Shown here piece by piece: positions 1 through 8,826 of a stretch of 64,000 nt of DNA. The first letter of the stretch is position 1; the number at the start of each line of letters is the position of its first letter. The stretch comes from Clostridiaceae bacterium (GTDB taxonomy: Bacteria; Bacillota; Clostridia; Oscillospirales; Butyricicoccaceae): NCBI GenBank assembly GCA_009911355.1, contig QXXE01000011.1:18111-82110 (forward strand). Direction: 5' to 3'. The notes beneath the pieces were generated by a model that saw nothing but the letters and a program-made list of their open reading frames with translations, was not told the DNA's origin and searched no databases. The translations under genes were made by a program, and so were the position numbers.

Positions 1-290
1 GCGACAAGGCCTGCGAGATTTTCGCAAAGGGCGGCGCAATCCAGCCTGTGCTCGACATTGCGAACAGCCTGGAAGGCGACAACCAGATGTTCTACTCGAT
101 CTATGACAGCGGCGCGAAGGCTGCAATGGGCGGCTTTGCAGCGTACAACGCGGTTGCCGGCCTCGGCACCGTGCGCGAAGTTTTCTTTGACCCGCTCAAC
201 GGCCTTGTCAGCGGCACCACTACCGTTGATCAGTGGATCAGCGACATCAAGGCGGCAAGCGACCTGATGCGCGAAAACCTGATGGAGTAA
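1..290 (+). CDS. Carbohydrate ABC transporter substrate-binding protein, C-terminal part
   Basis: Only the last ~95 residues are in the window; the frame is open from the left edge to TAA at 288-290. The tail (PLNGLVSGTTTVDQWISDIK, then a short helix ending NLME) is typical of family 1 extracellular solute-binding proteins. These are lipoproteins that deliver oligosaccharides to CUT1-type importers. Two MalF/MalG-like permeases follow on the same strand, so this is very likely their binding protein. The substrate cannot be read from this fragment; the downstream GH112 phosphorylase suggests a galactosyl disaccharide. A 324-bp hairpin-rich gap separates it from the permeases, which is common where the binding protein must be made in excess. 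Confidence 0.8.
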   Translation, partial: DKACEIFAKGGAIQPVLDIANSLEGDNQMFYSIYDSGAKAAMGGFAAYNAVAGLGTVREVFFDPLNGLVSGTTTVDQWISDIKAASDLMRENLME

Positions 291-463
291 CCTCGAGCGC
301 CCCTCCGGGGACGTGTCCTTGCCGGGCAGGCGCCCTGCGCTAGCAGCGCCAGCGGGGCAAAACTGCCGCCATCCCATGCGCCCTTAGGGCGCGCGGTGAT
401 GCGTTTGCGTGGCAGCGCACGATTTCCGAGCGCTCCGCAAGCGGCATCTTGTTTCGCAAGCAG

Positions 464-510
464 ACTTGTCCCTTTGGGCTCCCTTTCCCGCCTGCGGGCG
501 GGACGGGGGC
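464..510 (-). repeat. Degenerate copy (R1) of the dispersed intergenic repeat
   Basis: On the minus strand this carries the family head GTCCCGCCCGCAGGCG (about 489-504) followed by CCAAAGGGACAAGT, as in the copy at 51655. It lacks the AT-rich palindrome of the full copies. It sits in the 291-614 gap between the binding protein and permease genes. The rest of that gap holds several GC-rich inverted repeats (for example around 330-357 and 378-394) and no convincing gene. Confidence 0.5.
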
Positions 511-614
511 GTCCTTCCGGCAGCACAAACCGCACAGACCGTTAAGCAGGCGGCAGTGGGCAGTATCTGCTCACTGCCGCCTGTGTCATCCCCAACCCGA
601 AAGGAGAGACCTCT

Positions 615-1490
615 ATGCGTTCCAATAAAGGGCGCAGCCGCTTCGTCTTCGCCTGCGTCGCTCCGGCAACCCTCCTGTTTTTCATTTTTATGGTTTTGCC
701 CACGCTGAACGTTTTCCGCATGTCGCTGTTCGAGCGCGGGGCCTATTCCCCCACCGAAACCTTTGTAGGGCTGCAAAATTTCAAAACCCTGCTGCGCGAC
801 CCCAAATTTATTTCTTCCATGCAGAATACGGTGCTGCTGATCGTGGTCGTGACCATCGTCACCTTCTTTTTTGCGCTGCTGTTCGCAGGCATCCTGACCC
901 GCGAGAAAATCCGTGGGCAGAACTTTTTCCGGGTCGTATTTTACATCCCGAATATCCTGTCTGTCGTTGTGATTGCGGGTATTTTCTCTGCAATCTACAA
1001 GCCGGAAAACGGGATGCTCAACAGCATCCTGTCCCTCCTGTCCGGCCAGTCTGTAATGGTGCTGTGGAAGGATCAGCCGATGGTTGTCATCAGCATCATT
1101 ATCGCCATGGTCTGGCAGGCGATCGGTTATTATATGGTCATGTACATGGCGTCCATGTCCGCCGTCCCGGAAAGCCTGTATGAGAGCGCGGAGCTGGACG
1201 GCGCCGGGCGCATCACCCAATTTTTCCAGATTACGCTCCCGCTGATCTGGACCAATATCCGCACAACGCTGACCTTCTTTATCATTTCGACGATTAACAT
1301 GGCGTTCTTGTTTGTAAAAGCGATGGTTGCAAAGGGCATGGCGGACGTTGCCCTGAGCTTTATGTACAACCAGAAGGACGCGGGCCTGTACGGCTATTCG
1401 ATGGCGGCAGGCGTGGTGATCTTCCTGTTCTCGTTCCTGCTGTCGTTGCTGGTCAACCAGGCGACCAAACGGGAACCGCTGGAAATGTAA
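615..1490 (+). CDS. Carbohydrate ABC transporter permease (MalF/UgpA type)
   Basis: This is a 291-residue inner-membrane permease of the CUT1 sugar importer family. It has about six hydrophobic segments, the first at residues ~12-33. The EAA-like loop that docks the ATPase is ESAELDGAGRITQFFQITLP, near residues 190-210. The start follows AAAGGAGA at 599-606. The MalG-type partner begins 12 bp after the stop, so the two form the usual heterodimeric pore. No ATPase gene is nearby; clostridial CUT1 systems often share one MsmK-like ATPase encoded elsewhere. The partial binding protein upstream and GH112 enzyme downstream suggest import of a galactosyl disaccharide, which is an inference. Confidence 0.92.
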   Translation: MRSNKGRSRFVFACVAPATLLFFIFMVLPTLNVFRMSLFERGAYSPTETFVGLQNFKTLLRDPKFISSMQNTVLLIVVVTIVTFFFALLFAGILTREKIRGQNFFRVVFYIPNILSVVVIAGIFSAIYKPENGMLNSILSLLSGQSVMVLWKDQPMVVISIIIAMVWQAIGYYMVMYMASMSAVPESLYESAELDGAGRITQFFQITLPLIWTNIRTTLTFFIISTINMAFLFVKAMVAKGMADVALSFMYNQKDAGLYGYSMAAGVVIFLFSFLLSLLVNQATKREPLEM

Positions 1491-1502
1491 GGGGGGCAGG
1501 TC

Positions 1503-2390
1503 ATGAAACAGAAAAAGGGCATTTCTACCGATACGCTGTTTAAGGCTTTCGTTTATGTAGCGCTTGCCACCCTGGCGGTCCTGATCCTCGTGCCGGTCGC
1601 ATGGGTCTTCCTGGCGTCCATCAAGCAGAACAGCGAATTTTACGGCAACCCGTGGGCCCTGCCCGCTGGCTTCTACTGGCAAAACTTTGTCGACGCTTGG
1701 AACGCCGCCAGCATGGGCAGCTATATGCTGAACTCGGTGGCCGTCACGGCGCTTGCGCTGGCCATCCTGCTTGCCGTTGCGCTGCCTGCGGCCTACTGCC
1801 TGTCGCGCTTCCATTTCCGCGGCAGGAAATTCCTGAACACCTGCTTTATGGCGGGGCTGTTCATCAATGTCAACTATATCGTCGTCCCGATCTTCCTGAT
1901 GCTGCGCGACTGGGACAGCTGGCTGAACTACTTTTTCGGCAAAACGCTGCTGCTGAACAACCTGCTCGTGCTGGCGGTTGTTTACGCCTCCACGGCGCTG
2001 CCCTTCACGATCTACCTGCTGTCCGGCTATTTCGCGACCCTCCCCGGCGATTTCGAGGAAGCCGCCTACATCGACGGCGCGGGCTACGGGACGACCATGC
2101 TGCGCATCATTTTCCCAATGGCGCAGCCCTCCATCATCACGATCATCCTGTTCAACTTCCTCTCCTTCTGGAATGAGTACATCATCTCCATGACGCTCAT
2201 GAGCAGCGCCACCGGGCAGAAGACCCTGCCTGTCGGGCTGCTGAATCTGATGCAGGCGCAGCAATCCTCCGCGCAGTATGGCATCCTGTATGCGGGCCTT
2301 GTGCTGGTGATGCTGCCCACGCTGATCCTCTATATCTGCGTACAAAAAAAGCTGACACAGGGCATGACCGTCGGCGGACTGAAAGGGTAA
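1503..2390 (+). CDS. Carbohydrate ABC transporter permease (MalG/UgpE type)
   Basis: This is the second membrane subunit of the CUT1 importer (295 residues). It has an N-terminal membrane segment at ~18-40 and the canonical EAA loop EEAAYIDGAGYGTTMLRIIF near residue 195, which contacts the ATPase. Length and segment order match MalG-family proteins. The gene is 12 bp downstream of the MalF-type permease with GGGGGGCAGG in the gap, and 9 bp upstream of a small membrane protein, so all belong to one transcript. The substrate is inferred only from the linked GH112 gene. Confidence 0.93.
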   Translation: MKQKKGISTDTLFKAFVYVALATLAVLILVPVAWVFLASIKQNSEFYGNPWALPAGFYWQNFVDAWNAASMGSYMLNSVAVTALALAILLAVALPAAYCLSRFHFRGRKFLNTCFMAGLFINVNYIVVPIFLMLRDWDSWLNYFFGKTLLLNNLLVLAVVYASTALPFTIYLLSGYFATLPGDFEEAAYIDGAGYGTTMLRIIFPMAQPSIITIILFNFLSFWNEYIISMTLMSSATGQKTLPVGLLNLMQAQQSSAQYGILYAGLVLVMLPTLILYICVQKKLTQGMTVGGLKG

Positions 2391-2399
2391 GGTGGAACC

Positions 2400-2600
2400 A
2401 TGGAATTTTGGAAAGAAAACCCTGGGCTGCGCATCGGCCTGATGCTGCTGATGTTTCTGGCGGGGCTTGCGCTGCTGTTTTACGGCTGGGGGCTGACCGG
2501 CAAGCTTTCCGGGTTAGGGATCATGCTGGCCGGGGTCGCACTGCTGCTGTGTACGCTTTGGCTTTATAACAGGGCCTTCCAGGACCCGAAAAATCAATAA
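2400..2600 (+). CDS. Small two-helix membrane protein in the sugar ABC operon
   Basis: A 66-residue protein with two hydrophobic helices (about residues 11-29 and 36-56) joined by a short Gly-rich turn, and a charged C-terminus (AFQDPKNQ). Small proteins of this layout, annotated in Firmicutes as DUF6903-like, often follow CUT1 sugar permease genes; the family assignment is from memory and was not checked by a search. It lies 9 bp after the MalG-type gene and 13 bp before the GH112 gene, so it is co-transcribed. It may be an accessory subunit of the importer, but there is no direct evidence of function. Confidence 0.75.
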   Translation: MEFWKENPGLRIGLMLLMFLAGLALLFYGWGLTGKLSGLGIMLAGVALLLCTLWLYNRAFQDPKNQ

Positions 2601-2613
2601 CGGAGGGGCCGCA

Positions 2614-4788
2614 ATGAAGCATGAGAACTATGGCAGGGTCACCATCCCTACCGACGTAGATGTAATACCGGAAACCCTGGAGCTCCTGCGCCGCTGGGGG
2701 GCGGACGCAATCCGCGACTGCGACGGCACCGATTTCCCGGAAGCGCTCCGCAGCGCCGGGGCAAAGGTATATGCCACCTACTACACCACCCGCCGGGACA
2801 ACGCCTGGGCCGAAGCAAACCCGGACGAGGTGCAGCAGTGCTACCTGATGACCGGCTTCCACACCGCGGGGGGCTGCGGCTCCCTTTCGATCCCCTTGAT
2901 GCAGGGGGTCAGCACCGAGCTCATGGCGGTGAACACGCGCGACGACATCAAACGCTGGTGGGAGGTCATGGACCGCTCCGCCGGCGAACCGGTCAGCCCC
3001 GATAGCTGGCACTATGACGGGCAGTCGGGCTGCGTGGTCCTGGAATCGCCTATCCCTTTCCATGACTATACGGTCAGCTTCCTCGCTTACCTGATCTGGG
3101 ACCCAGTGCATATGTACAACGCTGTTACCAACAGCTGGACAGACGTAGAGCACCAGATTACCTTCGACGTGCGCCAGCCCAAAACCCACCGCTACAGCAT
3201 GGAGCGTCTCCGGCGGTTCATCGCGTCCCATCCTTACGTCGACGTCATCCGCTACACAACCTTTTTCCATCAGTTCACCCTCGTTTTTGACGAGCTGCGG
3301 CGGGAAAAATACGTCGATTGGTACGGCTATTCCGCATCGGTATCCCCTTATATCCTGGAACAGTTTGAAAAGGAGGCGGGCTACCGCTTCCGCCCGGAAT
3401 TTATCATTGACGAAGGGTATCACAACAACCAGTACCGCGTCCCCACCCGGGAATACAAGGATTTTATGGCCTTCCAACGCAGGGAGGTTGCCAAGCTGGC
3501 CCGGGAAATGGTGGATATCACCCATGAGCTCGGCAAGGAAGCAATGATGTTCCTCGGCGACCACTGGATCGGCATGGAGCCCTTCCTGGAAGAGTTCCCC
3601 ACCATCGGCTTGGACGCGGTGGTCGGCAGCGTTGGCAGCGGCGCGACCCTGCGGCTGATCTCGGATATCCCCGGTGTAAAATACACCGAAGGGCGCTTCC
3701 TTCCCTATTTCTTCCCCGACACCTTCCATGAGGGCGGCGACCCTGTGCGCGAAGCGAAGGAAAACTGGGTGACCGCCCGGCGCGCCATCCTGCGCAAGCC
3801 GGTCGACCGGATCGGCTACGGCGGCTATTTGAAGCTGGCCTGCCAGTTCCCCGAATTTATCCGCTATGTGGAAAGCGTCTGTACGGAATTCCGGCAGCTT
3901 TATGACAGCATTGACGGCGCAAAGCCTTGGTGCGCAAAAACCGTGGCTGTCCTGAACTGCTGGGGCAAGGCCCGCGCCTGGGGCTGCCATATGGTACACC
4001 ATGCCCTTTATTTCAAAAAGAATTATTCCTATGCGGGCGTCATCGAAGCACTTTCGGGCGCGCCGTTTGACGTGCGGTTCCTGAGCTTTGACGACCTCAA
4101 GGCCGGCCCCGGCGTGCTGGACGGCGTAGACGTCCTGCTGAACATCGGCGACGCGGACACCGCCCACACCGGCGGCGCTGTCTGGGAAGACCCGGAAATT
4201 GCCGCTGCCGTCAAGCGGTTCGTACACCAGGGGGGCGGGCTGATCGGTGTCGGCGAGCCCTCCGGCCACCAGTATCAGGGACGTTTTTTGCAGCTGTCCA
4301 GCGTGCTGGGCGTGGAGAAGGAAACCGGCATGACGCTCGGGTATGACAAGTACAACTGGGACGAACACCCAGGCCACTTTATCCTTGCTGACTGCACCCG
4401 GCCGGTCGACTTCGGCGAAGGCCAAAAGGGCGTCTATGCCCTGCCCGCCGCAGAGGTCCTGATCCAGCGTGACCGCGAAGTACAGCTGGCGGTAAACCGA
4501 TTTGGCGCGGGGCGCGCCGTGTATCTCTCCGGGCTGCCCTATTCCTTTGAAAACAGCCGCCTGCTGTACCGCGCAATCCTTTGGTGCGCCCGCAGCGAGG
4601 ATGCCCTGCACCGCTGGTTCTCCTCCAATTTCAACGTGGAGGTACACGCATATCCCGAAAGCGGCAAATTCTGTGTCGTAAACAACACCTACGAGCCGCA
4701 GGCTACGACCGTGTACAAGGGGGACGGCAGCGCGTTCCCGCTGGAGCTCGCGGAAAACGAAATCTGCTGGTTCCCAGCCATGCCCTGA
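2614..4788 (+). CDS. GH112 beta-galactoside phosphorylase (galacto-N-biose/lacto-N-biose or galactosyl-rhamnose)
   Basis: This 724-residue protein aligns by eye along its length with GH112 phosphorylases. These cytoplasmic enzymes split beta-1,3-galactosyl-HexNAc (GNB, LNB) or Gal-beta-1,4-Rha with phosphate, giving galactose 1-phosphate. Diagnostic stretches are WGADAIRDCDGTDFPEAL (28-45), FLAYLIWDPVHMYN (156-169), FFHQFTLVFDELRREKYVDW (217-236) and MMFLGDHWIG (311-320). D316 matches the general acid Asp of the Bifidobacterium enzyme. The N-terminal part is the TIM barrel, followed by a glutamine-amidotransferase-like domain and a beta domain. There is no signal peptide, as in the family. 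The start follows CGGAGGGG. Sugar importer genes directly upstream fit import of the disaccharide. Which of the three substrates is used cannot be told from sequence alone. Confidence 0.9.
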   Translation: MKHENYGRVTIPTDVDVIPETLELLRRWGADAIRDCDGTDFPEALRSAGAKVYATYYTTRRDNAWAEANPDEVQQCYLMTGFHTAGGCGSLSIPLMQGVSTELMAVNTRDDIKRWWEVMDRSAGEPVSPDSWHYDGQSGCVVLESPIPFHDYTVSFLAYLIWDPVHMYNAVTNSWTDVEHQITFDVRQPKTHRYSMERLRRFIASHPYVDVIRYTTFFHQFTLVFDELRREKYVDWYGYSASVSPYILEQFEKEAGYRFRPEFIIDEGYHNNQYRVPTREYKDFMAFQRREVAKLAREMVDITHELGKEAMMFLGDHWIGMEPFLEEFPTIGLDAVVGSVGSGATLRLISDIPGVKYTEGRFLPYFFPDTFHEGGDPVREAKENWVTARRAILRKPVDRIGYGGYLKLACQFPEFIRYVESVCTEFRQLYDSIDGAKPWCAKTVAVLNCWGKARAWGCHMVHHALYFKKNYSYAGVIEALSGAPFDVRFLSFDDLKAGPGVLDGVDVLLNIGDADTAHTGGAVWEDPEIAAAVKRFVHQGGGLIGVGEPSGHQYQGRFLQLSSVLGVEKETGMTLGYDKYNWDEHPGHFILADCTRPVDFGEGQKGVYALPAAEVLIQRDREVQLAVNRFGAGRAVYLSGLPYSFENSRLLYRAILWCARSEDALHRWFSSNFNVEVHAYPESGKFCVVNNTYEPQATTVYKGDGSAFPLELAENEICWFPAMP

Positions 4789-4811
4789 GCAGCAAACCGC
4801 CGGTTCCTGCC

Positions 4812-4858
4812 AAACGGAAAAACGTGAGAGCATAATGCTCCCACGTTTTTCCGTTTTA
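4812..4858. terminator. Bidirectional intrinsic terminator
   Basis: A long near-perfect inverted repeat: the left arm contains CGGAAAAACGTGAGAGCA and the right arm TGCTCCCACGTTTTTCCG, with a loop of about 4 nt. Each arm gives a T-run on its own strand. It lies between the convergent GH112 gene (+) and the last sulfatase gene (-), so it should end both operons. Confidence 0.85.
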
Positions 4859-4884
4859 TTTGCTTCCAGCTGCCATGCTGCGTG

Positions 4885-6378
4885 TCAGCCTTCCAGCCCA
4901 AGCCGTATAAACTGCTCCACGGGGCTGTCATGCCGCCGCATTGCCGCAGCAAGCTTACGGCACATTTCCCGCTCAAGCGCGGGATCATCCAGCGGATGCT
5001 CCTGCCCCGGATCGGTTTCCAGGTCAAACAGCAGGTTTTCCCCCGCCACCTCATACCGGCGGGCAAAATTATGGGTATCATCAGCAAGCCGGGCAACGGT
5101 ATTCGGAATCCGCATGACCGGATAATCCGTGTAGCATAGGAATTGGCCCGTTTCAATTTGGGACATGTCGGTTAAATGGTCGACGTCCCAATAATGGCCG
5201 ATGGTGCTCGGCATGGCCGTGTAAAGATTCAGCGGCTGGTTGTCCGCGCGGATCGGGGCACGGAAATACGTGTACCGCCCGTCGCAGATATTGACCTGCC
5301 GCCCAAACATGCCATAGATGGCGCTTTCGCGGATCGGCTCCCGCTCCCCCCGGATACGCGGCAGGAGGCTCCCGCCGTGCAGCGGATACCAGCATTCATG
5401 CTCGCTGATGCCAAAAAAGTCGAGTATCGTAGGCATGAGATCAATGTTTTGTGTCAGCATCCCGCAGCGAGACTGTCCCTGCATCCCCGGCAGGCTGACC
5501 ATCAGTGGGATCTGGTAGACCTCGTTATAGCAGGGCATGTAGTTCTTTGCCATAAACCCATGCTCCCCGAGCAGGTACCCGTGGTCGGTCGTAAGGATCA
5601 CCATCGTATCTTCCCACAGGCTGTACCGGTCGAGCACATCCAGCACCTTCCCAAGCCACCGGTCGCTCATGGTGACAAGCCCTGCATAGCGGCGGCGGGC
5701 GTGTTCCAGGGCTTCCGCCGTTGCCTGCTCCGTGCCCGTGTAGGCCGGCCAGAAGAACAGCTTATCTGAATACGCATCCGGGTACTCCATTTCTGGCTGG
5801 TCGAACGGCTCATGCGGGTCAAAGGAGTCGACCAGCAGGAACCAGTTATCGTCGCCGTGATGCGCCTCAACCCAGTCGGCCGCATGGCGCAGCGTTTTTG
5901 GCGACGGGAAATCCGCTTCGCTTTGGAACCGCTGCCGGTTGCGGGCATACTGGGAGGAAAACTGCCCATAATGCTCCCGCTCAACCGGCGCGCCGAGATC
6001 GGAAGCCCACGCGTCGGTTTCCTGCCCGCGGATAAAGTCCCAGGAATCGAAAACCGCATGGTAATTCTCGCCGCCGAGGTGGAAATAGTGATAATGGTCG
6101 GTGACCATATGGCTGAACACGCCATTTTTGCGCAGCACGGCAGGCAGCGTGCAGTCGAACGGCTGGACAGGCGCCCAGTTGCGTTCCAGGAAATCCAGCC
6201 GCCCGGTGAGCAGGTCGTGGCGCGCGGGCATGCAGGGCGCCGACCCTACAAAATGGTTGTCAAACACGCAGCTGCGCGCCGCAAGCCGGTCCATATTCGG
6301 CGTCCGCACCCATTCGTTCCCATAGGCGTGCAGATACCGCCGGTTCAGGCTGTCCATCAAAAAAACGATCGTTTTCAC
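4885..6378 (-). CDS. Cys-type sulfatase D, no signal peptide
   Basis: A 497-residue family S1 sulfatase. The signature CMPAR is at residues 49-53; C49 would be converted to formylglycine. A metal-site Asp is at D9 (LMDSLNRR) and TDHGYLLGEHG contains further metal/active-site residues. A longer reading frame begins upstream, but the GTG at 6378-6376 fits better: it has GGAAGGAGCGGG just upstream and overlaps the preceding sulfatase stop as GTGA. The protein starts directly with the beta-strand MKTIVFLMDS, with no signal peptide or lipobox, so it should be cytoplasmic. Sulfatases B and A share the DSxNRR start and CMPAR core and look paralogous; sulfatase C is a different type. It is the last gene of the minus-strand sulfatase/transport locus. 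Probable substrate: an imported sulfated sugar or other sulfate ester. Confidence 0.9.
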   Translation of the reverse strand: MKTIVFLMDSLNRRYLHAYGNEWVRTPNMDRLAARSCVFDNHFVGSAPCMPARHDLLTGRLDFLERNWAPVQPFDCTLPAVLRKNGVFSHMVTDHYHYFHLGGENYHAVFDSWDFIRGQETDAWASDLGAPVEREHYGQFSSQYARNRQRFQSEADFPSPKTLRHAADWVEAHHGDDNWFLLVDSFDPHEPFDQPEMEYPDAYSDKLFFWPAYTGTEQATAEALEHARRRYAGLVTMSDRWLGKVLDVLDRYSLWEDTMVILTTDHGYLLGEHGFMAKNYMPCYNEVYQIPLMVSLPGMQGQSRCGMLTQNIDLMPTILDFFGISEHECWYPLHGGSLLPRIRGEREPIRESAIYGMFGRQVNICDGRYTYFRAPIRADNQPLNLYTAMPSTIGHYWDVDHLTDMSQIETGQFLCYTDYPVMRIPNTVARLADDTHNFARRYEVAGENLLFDLETDPGQEHPLDDPALEREMCRKLAAAMRRHDSPVEQFIRLGLEG

Positions 6379-7916
6379 AAATCCCGCTCCTTCCGGTAGC
6401 CTGCGGCGCGTGCCGTACACCAGGTTTTCTGCGCCGCCGGGTAATGGTCAAGCAGATACATCAGCCGCCGCCGGGCCAGCGTAGCCTGTTCCTGGTATGC
6501 GGGGTCGTGGATGCGGTTGGCCGTCTCCCCTGGGTCGGCGGACAAATCATAATATTCCTCATACGGCAGCTCCCCCGGCGCATAATCCAGATATTTCACA
6601 TATTTCCCGCTCCCGGTGATAATCGCCTGCCAGGCGTTGCCGCGCCTGCCGTCCGCGCCCCGCTTTTGCAGCAGCTGCTCCCAGTCCTGCCCCGGCACAC
6701 GTTCCTCGGTGAAATCGCTTTCACTGAAGCAGAATTCCCGGCAGCTGTCCGCCTCCCCTCGCAATATCGGGAGAAAGGAGCGGCTGGGGATGCGGTCGTT
6801 ATAGGCTGGCCAATCCCGGCTGAGCGCCTGCTGCGCGTCCAACCCCGCGTATTCGAGGATTGTAGCCGCGATATCGCTGATTTCAACCGGCGACGCAACC
6901 TCGCCAACCGGGGCCTGCCCCGGCAGCCACGCCGCCAGCGGCACCCGCACAGACTGCTCCCACGGCACGCCCTTCTGAATGCGGTAGTGGTCGCCCAGCA
7001 TATCGCCGTGGTCAGAGACAAACAGCACCAGCGTGTTTTCCAGCATCCCGCGCTCCTCCAGCGTCCCCAGAAGCGCACCGACCTGATCGTCAATCAGCCG
7101 CAGCATCGCCTTTGCGGAACGGCGCTGGCGGCAAAGGGCGTCCTTTTCCGCGTCGGTCAGCACCTGCCCGTCCGGAAGGAGGAAACCGCCGTCCTGCTCC
7201 TCAGGGACCATATCCAGATAACGCTGCGGCGCGTCATACGGCTTGTGCGGCCCGCAGAAGGACGCAAGCAGGTAAAACGGCTGTTCTGCCGGATGGGCGC
7301 GCAGCCACTCGCAGGCTTTCCGCCCGGTGACGACATCGATATAATCTTCCTCCGCAAAGGGCCACGGAAGCGCGCGGTCGTAATTGTGGTCGGGCGTATC
7401 GCCGTTGCTGCCGCCGCATTCCACATAGAAATCCCGCACCTGCTCAAGCAGCCCCTGATCCCGGAGGTACGCGCCATAATCGCAATCATTCCCCACCACC
7501 TGCTGCTTGCCGGCGGTTTCCCAGACCTCGTCAAAACCGTACTGCCGCGAAGCCCCGGCGGTCAAATCCATCCCGCAGCCGCGCGGCGTCGCCCACGGAT
7601 ATGTCTGGGTAAAGTGGAATTTCCCAATGCCACAGGTGCGGTAGCCTGCCTTTTGCAGCGCCTGCATAAAGGTCGGTATCTGGGGGAACAGGTCTCCGGA
7701 CATGGTCAGCGTACCGATCTGCCGCGGGTATCTCCCGGTAATCAGCGAGGTCCTCGCGGGGGTGCAGATCGGGTTGGTCGTGCAGCAGCGGGTAAAATAC
7801 GCGCCGTTTTGTGCGATGCGGTCAATATTGGGGGTCTCGGCGGCGCTGCCGGGCGCATAGCCCACATATTCCGCGCGCTGCTGGTCGGTCATAATCAACA
7901 AGATATTTTTTTGCAT
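6375..7916 (-). CDS. Cys-type sulfatase C, no signal peptide
   Basis: A 513-residue S1 family sulfatase. Residue 11 in MTDQQR is a metal-ligand Asp, CTPAR (C51) is the formylglycine signature, ITGRYPRQ follows, KFHF holds the motif II lysine, and SDHGDMLGDH carries metal ligands. It differs from the three DSxNRR sulfatases in this locus, so the set is not simply a tandem duplication. The N-terminus starts at the first strand (MQKNILLIM) with no export signal, hence cytoplasmic. The stop overlaps the GTG of the next sulfatase by 4 bp, so the pair is translationally coupled. A stem-loop upstream (7934-7974) separates it from the ATPase genes. Activation needs an anSME-type radical SAM enzyme, which is not in this window. 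Confidence 0.92.
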   Translation of the reverse strand: MQKNILLIMTDQQRAEYVGYAPGSAAETPNIDRIAQNGAYFTRCCTTNPICTPARTSLITGRYPRQIGTLTMSGDLFPQIPTFMQALQKAGYRTCGIGKFHFTQTYPWATPRGCGMDLTAGASRQYGFDEVWETAGKQQVVGNDCDYGAYLRDQGLLEQVRDFYVECGGSNGDTPDHNYDRALPWPFAEEDYIDVVTGRKACEWLRAHPAEQPFYLLASFCGPHKPYDAPQRYLDMVPEEQDGGFLLPDGQVLTDAEKDALCRQRRSAKAMLRLIDDQVGALLGTLEERGMLENTLVLFVSDHGDMLGDHYRIQKGVPWEQSVRVPLAAWLPGQAPVGEVASPVEISDIAATILEYAGLDAQQALSRDWPAYNDRIPSRSFLPILRGEADSCREFCFSESDFTEERVPGQDWEQLLQKRGADGRRGNAWQAIITGSGKYVKYLDYAPGELPYEEYYDLSADPGETANRIHDPAYQEQATLARRRLMYLLDHYPAAQKTWCTARAAGYRKERDL

Positions 7917-7933
7917 AAAACAGCCCCATTTCT

Positions 7934-7974
7934 GTAAAAAGTGCTCCCCTGCACAGCCTAACCATGCAGAGGAG
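7934..7974 (-). terminator. Stem-loop with T-run between ABC genes and sulfatases C/D
   Basis: On the minus strand CTCCTCTGCA pairs with TGCAGGGGAG across an 11-nt loop (one mismatch), followed by CACTTTTTA. It lies in the 148-bp gap between the last ATPase gene and sulfatase C. It may be a partial terminator that lowers expression of the downstream pair, or a true end of transcript with a promoter further down. A further palindrome (GCGGGACGTCCCG, near 8026) is in the same gap. Confidence 0.5.
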
Positions 7975-8064
7975 AAACAGGAGAAGAAGTAAAAAAGAGA
8001 AAAGATAGGAACGCATGTTGATTTGCGGGACGTCCCGAAGCACGTCTGCCCGCAGGCCCGGGCC

Positions 8065-8811
8065 TTACCACCACTTAATCAGGTCGGTCACCCGGTTGCG
8101 CAGCTCCACGAACTCCGGCTGGACTACGTCGCGCGGGAGCGGGAGCGGATTGTCAATAACGGTTTTCACGGAGGTCGGCTTGTTGGTCAGCACCATGATT
8201 TTCTGGCTGAGATACACTGCTTCCTCGATGTTATGGGTAATGAACAGCACGGTCGTCCCCGTGCGCTGCCAAAGCTTGATCAGTTCGTCTTCCAGCTTGA
8301 AGCGCAGGTCAATGTCCAGCTGCCCATACGGCTCGTCCATCAGCAGCAGCTCCGGCTTGGTCGCAAACGCGCGCGCAATTGCCACACGCTGCAGCATGCT
8401 GATCGAAAGCTGGCTTGGGTAGTAATCGCGGAACTGTTCCAGCCCAACGATTTCCAGCATTTCCTCCACACTTGCGTCGGCCTCTGCCTTCGGGACCCTT
8501 TTAATTTCCAGCCCAAACCGGATATTCTGTTCCACCGTCAGCCACGGGAAGGAGGAATATTCCTGGAAGATATACGAGATATTCTGTTTTTTCGGGTCGA
8601 CCGGGACGCCATTGACCAGGATCTCGCCCGCCGACGGCTCATAAAGCCGGGTCAGGCTGTTCAGGAAGGTCGTTTTGCCGCAGCCGGTCGGGCCGACGAT
8701 GCAGAGGAACTCGCCTTCCTGCACTTCAAAATTGAGATCGTCCAGCACCAGCAGGTCGCCGAACCGCTTGGTCAGGTGCTCCACCCGCACTTTAGGTTCC
8801 TGATTTGCCAT
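8065..8811 (-). CDS. NitT/TauT-type ABC transporter ATP-binding protein A (degenerate signature motif)
   Basis: A 248-residue ATPase of the nitrate/sulfonate/taurine importer family. Visible motifs: Walker A GPTGCGKTT (about 40-48), Q-loop FQEYSSFPWL, Walker B LLLMDEPYGQLD and H-loop FITHNIEEA. The ABC signature, normally LSGGM, reads LSISM here (SQLSISMLQRVAIARA); I confirmed this against the nucleotides. The start ATG at 8811 follows AAAGGAGG, and the gene begins 15 bp after the other ATPase. In an ABC dimer the signature of one subunit completes the ATP site of the other, so this subunit would weaken its partner's site while its own site can stay active. See the entry for ATPase B. Confidence 0.93.
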   Translation of the reverse strand: MANQEPKVRVEHLTKRFGDLLVLDDLNFEVQEGEFLCIVGPTGCGKTTFLNSLTRLYEPSAGEILVNGVPVDPKKQNISYIFQEYSSFPWLTVEQNIRFGLEIKRVPKAEADASVEEMLEIVGLEQFRDYYPSQLSISMLQRVAIARAFATKPELLLMDEPYGQLDIDLRFKLEDELIKLWQRTGTTVLFITHNIEEAVYLSQKIMVLTNKPTSVKTVIDNPLPLPRDVVQPEFVELRNRVTDLIKWW

Positions 8812-8826
8812 GTTGCACCGCCTCCT

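Noticed and set aside
384..4833. Long minus-strand open frames opposite the permease and GH112 genes (up to 770 codons)
   Set aside because: They are antisense to clearly conserved genes, lack homology and good starts, and arise from high GC at third codon positions.
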